Assembly: GCF_023195755.1 (NCBI RefSeq)
Contig: NZ_CP096203.1
Span: forward strand, 1,488,001 to 1,552,000
From: Chryseobacterium nepalense
GTDB lineage: Bacteria; Bacteroidota; Bacteroidia; Flavobacteriales; Weeksellaceae
DNA: 64,000 bases
Direction of reading: 5' to 3'
The position numbers and the translations under genes were made by a program. Of the stretch, positions 61,825 to 64,000 are shown piece by piece. Positions within the stretch are counted from its first letter, which is position 1; each line of letters begins with the position of its first letter. The notes below the pieces were generated by a model. It made no database searches, was not told where the DNA came from, and saw only the letters and a program-made list of their open reading frames with translations.

Positions 61825-63963
61825 ATGACGAAAAAGATAGTTTTATCCGTATTTCTTTTGCCGGCTGTAATGACATTTGCACAGCAATACGGAGGAATGT
61901 GGATTCCGACAGAGCTGAATGAAAAGGAAATGAAAGATCTGGGAATGAAAATCTCTGCAAAAGACATCTTCAACCCGCAGAAAGCAAGCATTAAGGATGC
62001 GGTAGTGCAGTTCAACGGCGGGTGTACCGCAGAAATAATTTCTCCAAAAGGCCTTCTGCTTACCAATCATCACTGCGGTTACGGACAGATTCAGGCACAT
62101 TCAACGGTTCAGAATGATTTATTATCAAACGGGTTCTGGGCTAAAAATACTGAAGGTGAACTTCCGAATCCCGGTGTAACCGTTGATTTTATAGTTGATA
62201 TCAAAGAAGTTACCGGTCAGATTTTACAGGGTACAGACCACCTTACAGAACCTGAACTCTCTAAACAGATTGCCAAAAATATTGAGATTTACAAAAACTC
62301 TCAGAAAACCGAACCTTACCAGTCTATTTCCGTAAAATCAATGTATTACGGAAATAAATTTTATGCCTATACTATTGAAACGTATAAGGATATCCGTTTG
62401 GTAGGCGCACCGCCGCAAAGCATTGGGAAATTCGGTTCCGATACTGATAACTGGGTTTGGCCGAGACATACGGGAGATTTTTCAATGTTCAGGATTTATG
62501 CTGATAAAAACAATAAACCTGCGGAATATTCCAAAGATAATGTTCCTTATGTTCCCAAACATTACCTTCCGGTTTCCATTAAAGACAAAAATGAAAATGA
62601 TTTCACCTTCGTTTTCGGATTCCCGGGAAGAACCACGGAGTATCTTCCGGCCATTGCCGTTGAAAAAATCATGAAGGAGATCGACCCGGCAAGAATTGCG
62701 GTGAGAGATATCGCATTGAAAACATTAGATGAAAAAATGCGTACCGATGATGCCACTCGTATTCAGTATGCTTCAAAATATGCTTCGGTAGCCAATTACT
62801 GGAAAAAATGGATCGGCGAAGTAGAAGGTTTGAAAAAATCGAATGCCGTAGAGAAAAAAATGAAGTATGAGGCTTCGTTGGCTGCTAAAAATCCTGAAAT
62901 TAAAACAACCCTGGATCAACTCACCAAGCTCTATAACGATCAGGCTCCTTTTGCGCTAAACAATGCTTATTATTCTGAAACCATCAGAAATGCAGAAACG
63001 CTGATGCTTGCTAACCTTTATTACAGTTATATCTCTGCCGTGGAAGCAGGAAGAATGGATGAAAAAGGTACCGCAGCTTTAAAAAACAGATTAACTTCTT
63101 TTTATAAGGATTACAATGCCGAACTTGATGCAAAAGTTACAGCAAAACTGCTTGCTTTGTATGCCAATAAAACAGATGCTCAGTTTTTACCTGCCGGATT
63201 CGAGAAGTATAAAAATGAAACTCAAAACATTCAGGTTATTGAAGATGCCTCTAAAAATTCTATCATTACAGGAAGAAGTGATGTGAACGGTGCTTCTTTA
63301 AGCAAGGATATTGATAAAGCATTTTCCAATCAGGATAAATTAATCAAAACCCTTAAAAAAGACCCTGTTTTCCAGATTTATTTAGCACTTAGAGACACTT
63401 ATATGACCAAAGCGGATCCTCAGTTTATGGCACTTCAGACAAAGATTGATGCGCTGCAGAAAACCTATATGGCTCAGCAGATGGCAACGGATAAAGACCG
63501 AAAATTCTTCCCGGATGCCAACTCTACCCTTCGGGTAACCTATGGAAAAGTAAAAGGTTCTTCGCCAAGAGATGCCGTTTCTTATAATTATCAGACCCAC
63601 TTAGCCGGCGTAATGGAAAAATATGTTCCGGGAGATTATGAGTTTGATGTGCCTAAAAAACTAATCGATCTTTATGATAAAAAAGATTTTGGACAATATA
63701 AAGATAAAACAGGAGATGTTCCCGTAGGATTTACTGCAACCAACCACACAACAGGAGGAAACTCAGGAAGCCCGGCACTTGATGCCTACGGAAATCTTGT
63801 AGGATTAAACTTCGACCGACAGTGGGAAGGAACAATGAGTGATATTAACTATGATCCGCGTTTCAGCAGAAACATCATGGTGGATACGAAATATATTCTT
63901 TTCATCATTGATAAATTTGCCGATTCCAAATGGCTGATTAATGAAATGAAAGTTGTAAAATAG
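61825..63963 (+). CDS. S46 family dipeptidyl peptidase, DPP11-like
   Basis: This 712-residue secreted peptidase (ATG at 61825; a TTG two codons earlier is possible) has a signal peptide ending TFAQ. The S46 signatures follow: LLTNHHCGYG (His at 82-83), WVWPRHTGDFSMFRIY (Asp218) and GGNSGSP (Ser647). Specificity in S46 depends on the residue 18 after the serine: Gly in DPP7 and Arg in DPP11. Here it is Arg665 (NFDRQW), which predicts cleavage of dipeptides with Asp or Glu at the second position. It acts in the periplasm to supply dipeptides as nutrients. Length matches the family. Confidence 0.92.
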   Translation: MTKKIVLSVFLLPAVMTFAQQYGGMWIPTELNEKEMKDLGMKISAKDIFNPQKASIKDAVVQFNGGCTAEIISPKGLLLTNHHCGYGQIQAHSTVQNDLLSNGFWAKNTEGELPNPGVTVDFIVDIKEVTGQILQGTDHLTEPELSKQIAKNIEIYKNSQKTEPYQSISVKSMYYGNKFYAYTIETYKDIRLVGAPPQSIGKFGSDTDNWVWPRHTGDFSMFRIYADKNNKPAEYSKDNVPYVPKHYLPVSIKDKNENDFTFVFGFPGRTTEYLPAIAVEKIMKEIDPARIAVRDIALKTLDEKMRTDDATRIQYASKYASVANYWKKWIGEVEGLKKSNAVEKKMKYEASLAAKNPEIKTTLDQLTKLYNDQAPFALNNAYYSETIRNAETLMLANLYYSYISAVEAGRMDEKGTAALKNRLTSFYKDYNAELDAKVTAKLLALYANKTDAQFLPAGFEKYKNETQNIQVIEDASKNSIITGRSDVNGASLSKDIDKAFSNQDKLIKTLKKDPVFQIYLALRDTYMTKADPQFMALQTKIDALQKTYMAQQMATDKDRKFFPDANSTLRVTYGKVKGSSPRDAVSYNYQTHLAGVMEKYVPGDYEFDVPKKLIDLYDKKDFGQYKDKTGDVPVGFTATNHTTGGNSGSPALDAYGNLVGLNFDRQWEGTMSDINYDPRFSRNIMVDTKYILFIIDKFADSKWLINEMKVVK

Positions 63964-64000
63964 TTTTTAATAAAGTAATCAAAGTCCCGAAAGTTTTTTC

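Overview
The window looks like a chromosomal segment of a low-GC member of the Bacteroidota, most likely Flavobacteriia and probably close to Chryseobacterium (family Weeksellaceae). The grounds are a SusC/SusD pair, GSCFA, WbqC, DUF5683, DUF2461 and S46-peptidase families, TonB with an Ala/Pro-rich linker, Bacteroidota-type promoters (TTG about 20 bases before TAnnTTTG) and AT-rich leaders without strong Shine-Dalgarno sites. There is no rRNA, CRISPR array, phage or intact insertion sequence. Most of it is core chromosome, about two thirds coded on the minus strand.

Layout. 1-4214: an eight-gene minus-strand operon headed by an ECF sigma factor and a zinc anti-sigma protein, followed by YHS, DM13, DoxX, DinB-like, NRDE and ATP-grasp proteins; the last runs off the left edge. 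4385-4666: three tandem tRNA-Asp genes. 4792-6368: thioredoxin and a cysteine desulfurase. 6483-10063: HAD phosphatase, SDR, FAD oxidoreductase and UbiA, which together resemble the polyprenylphosphoryl-arabinose (DprE1/DprE2) pathway. 10169-13198: an OmpA lipoprotein, a lipocalin and a subtilase. 13200-20620: WbqC, a signal-peptidase-like pseudoenzyme, LepB, DapB, DUF5683, ParB, ParA and TonB, with a DnaA-box pair between parA and tonB. 20886-22172: purA. 22173-23661: decayed ParD/ParE remnants and two small exported proteins.

23835-30119: ABC-F ATPase, hpt, adk, obg, a DUF6438 lipoprotein and an RhlE-type helicase. 30167-33460: TatD, DUF4269, GSCFA and a polyprenyl synthase. 33590-33717: a GC-rich 24-bp palindrome inside a candidate structured element. 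33870-37511: PiT phosphate transporter with its DUF47 partner, and a DeaD-type helicase. 37752-42776: DUF2461, then surface-glycan genes (FkbM methyltransferase, flippase, two glycosyltransferases). 42868-45392: aspA and a cell-wall amidase.

45531-46927: two tRNA clusters (Ser-Pro-Arg and Pro-Arg) around a broken GIY-YIG nuclease gene flanked by a 67-bp copy of the tRNA-Arg tail plus terminator. 46979-48268: three small genes resembling immunity proteins (tandem DUF7336, SMI1/KNR4, unknown). 48327-51065: SH3 protein, prmA and an SDR. 51286-58464: metallophosphoesterase, SusD, SusC and a glycerophosphodiesterase, which suggests phosphate-ester acquisition. 58652-63963: ligA, an MgtC-family protein and a DPP11-like S46 dipeptidyl peptidase.

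The most unusual points are the sigma-factor operon, the LepB paralogue that has lost both catalytic residues, the DprE1 homologue with Ala where mycobacteria have the drug-target Cys, the GIY-YIG/tRNA duplication, and the decayed toxin-antitoxin remnants.
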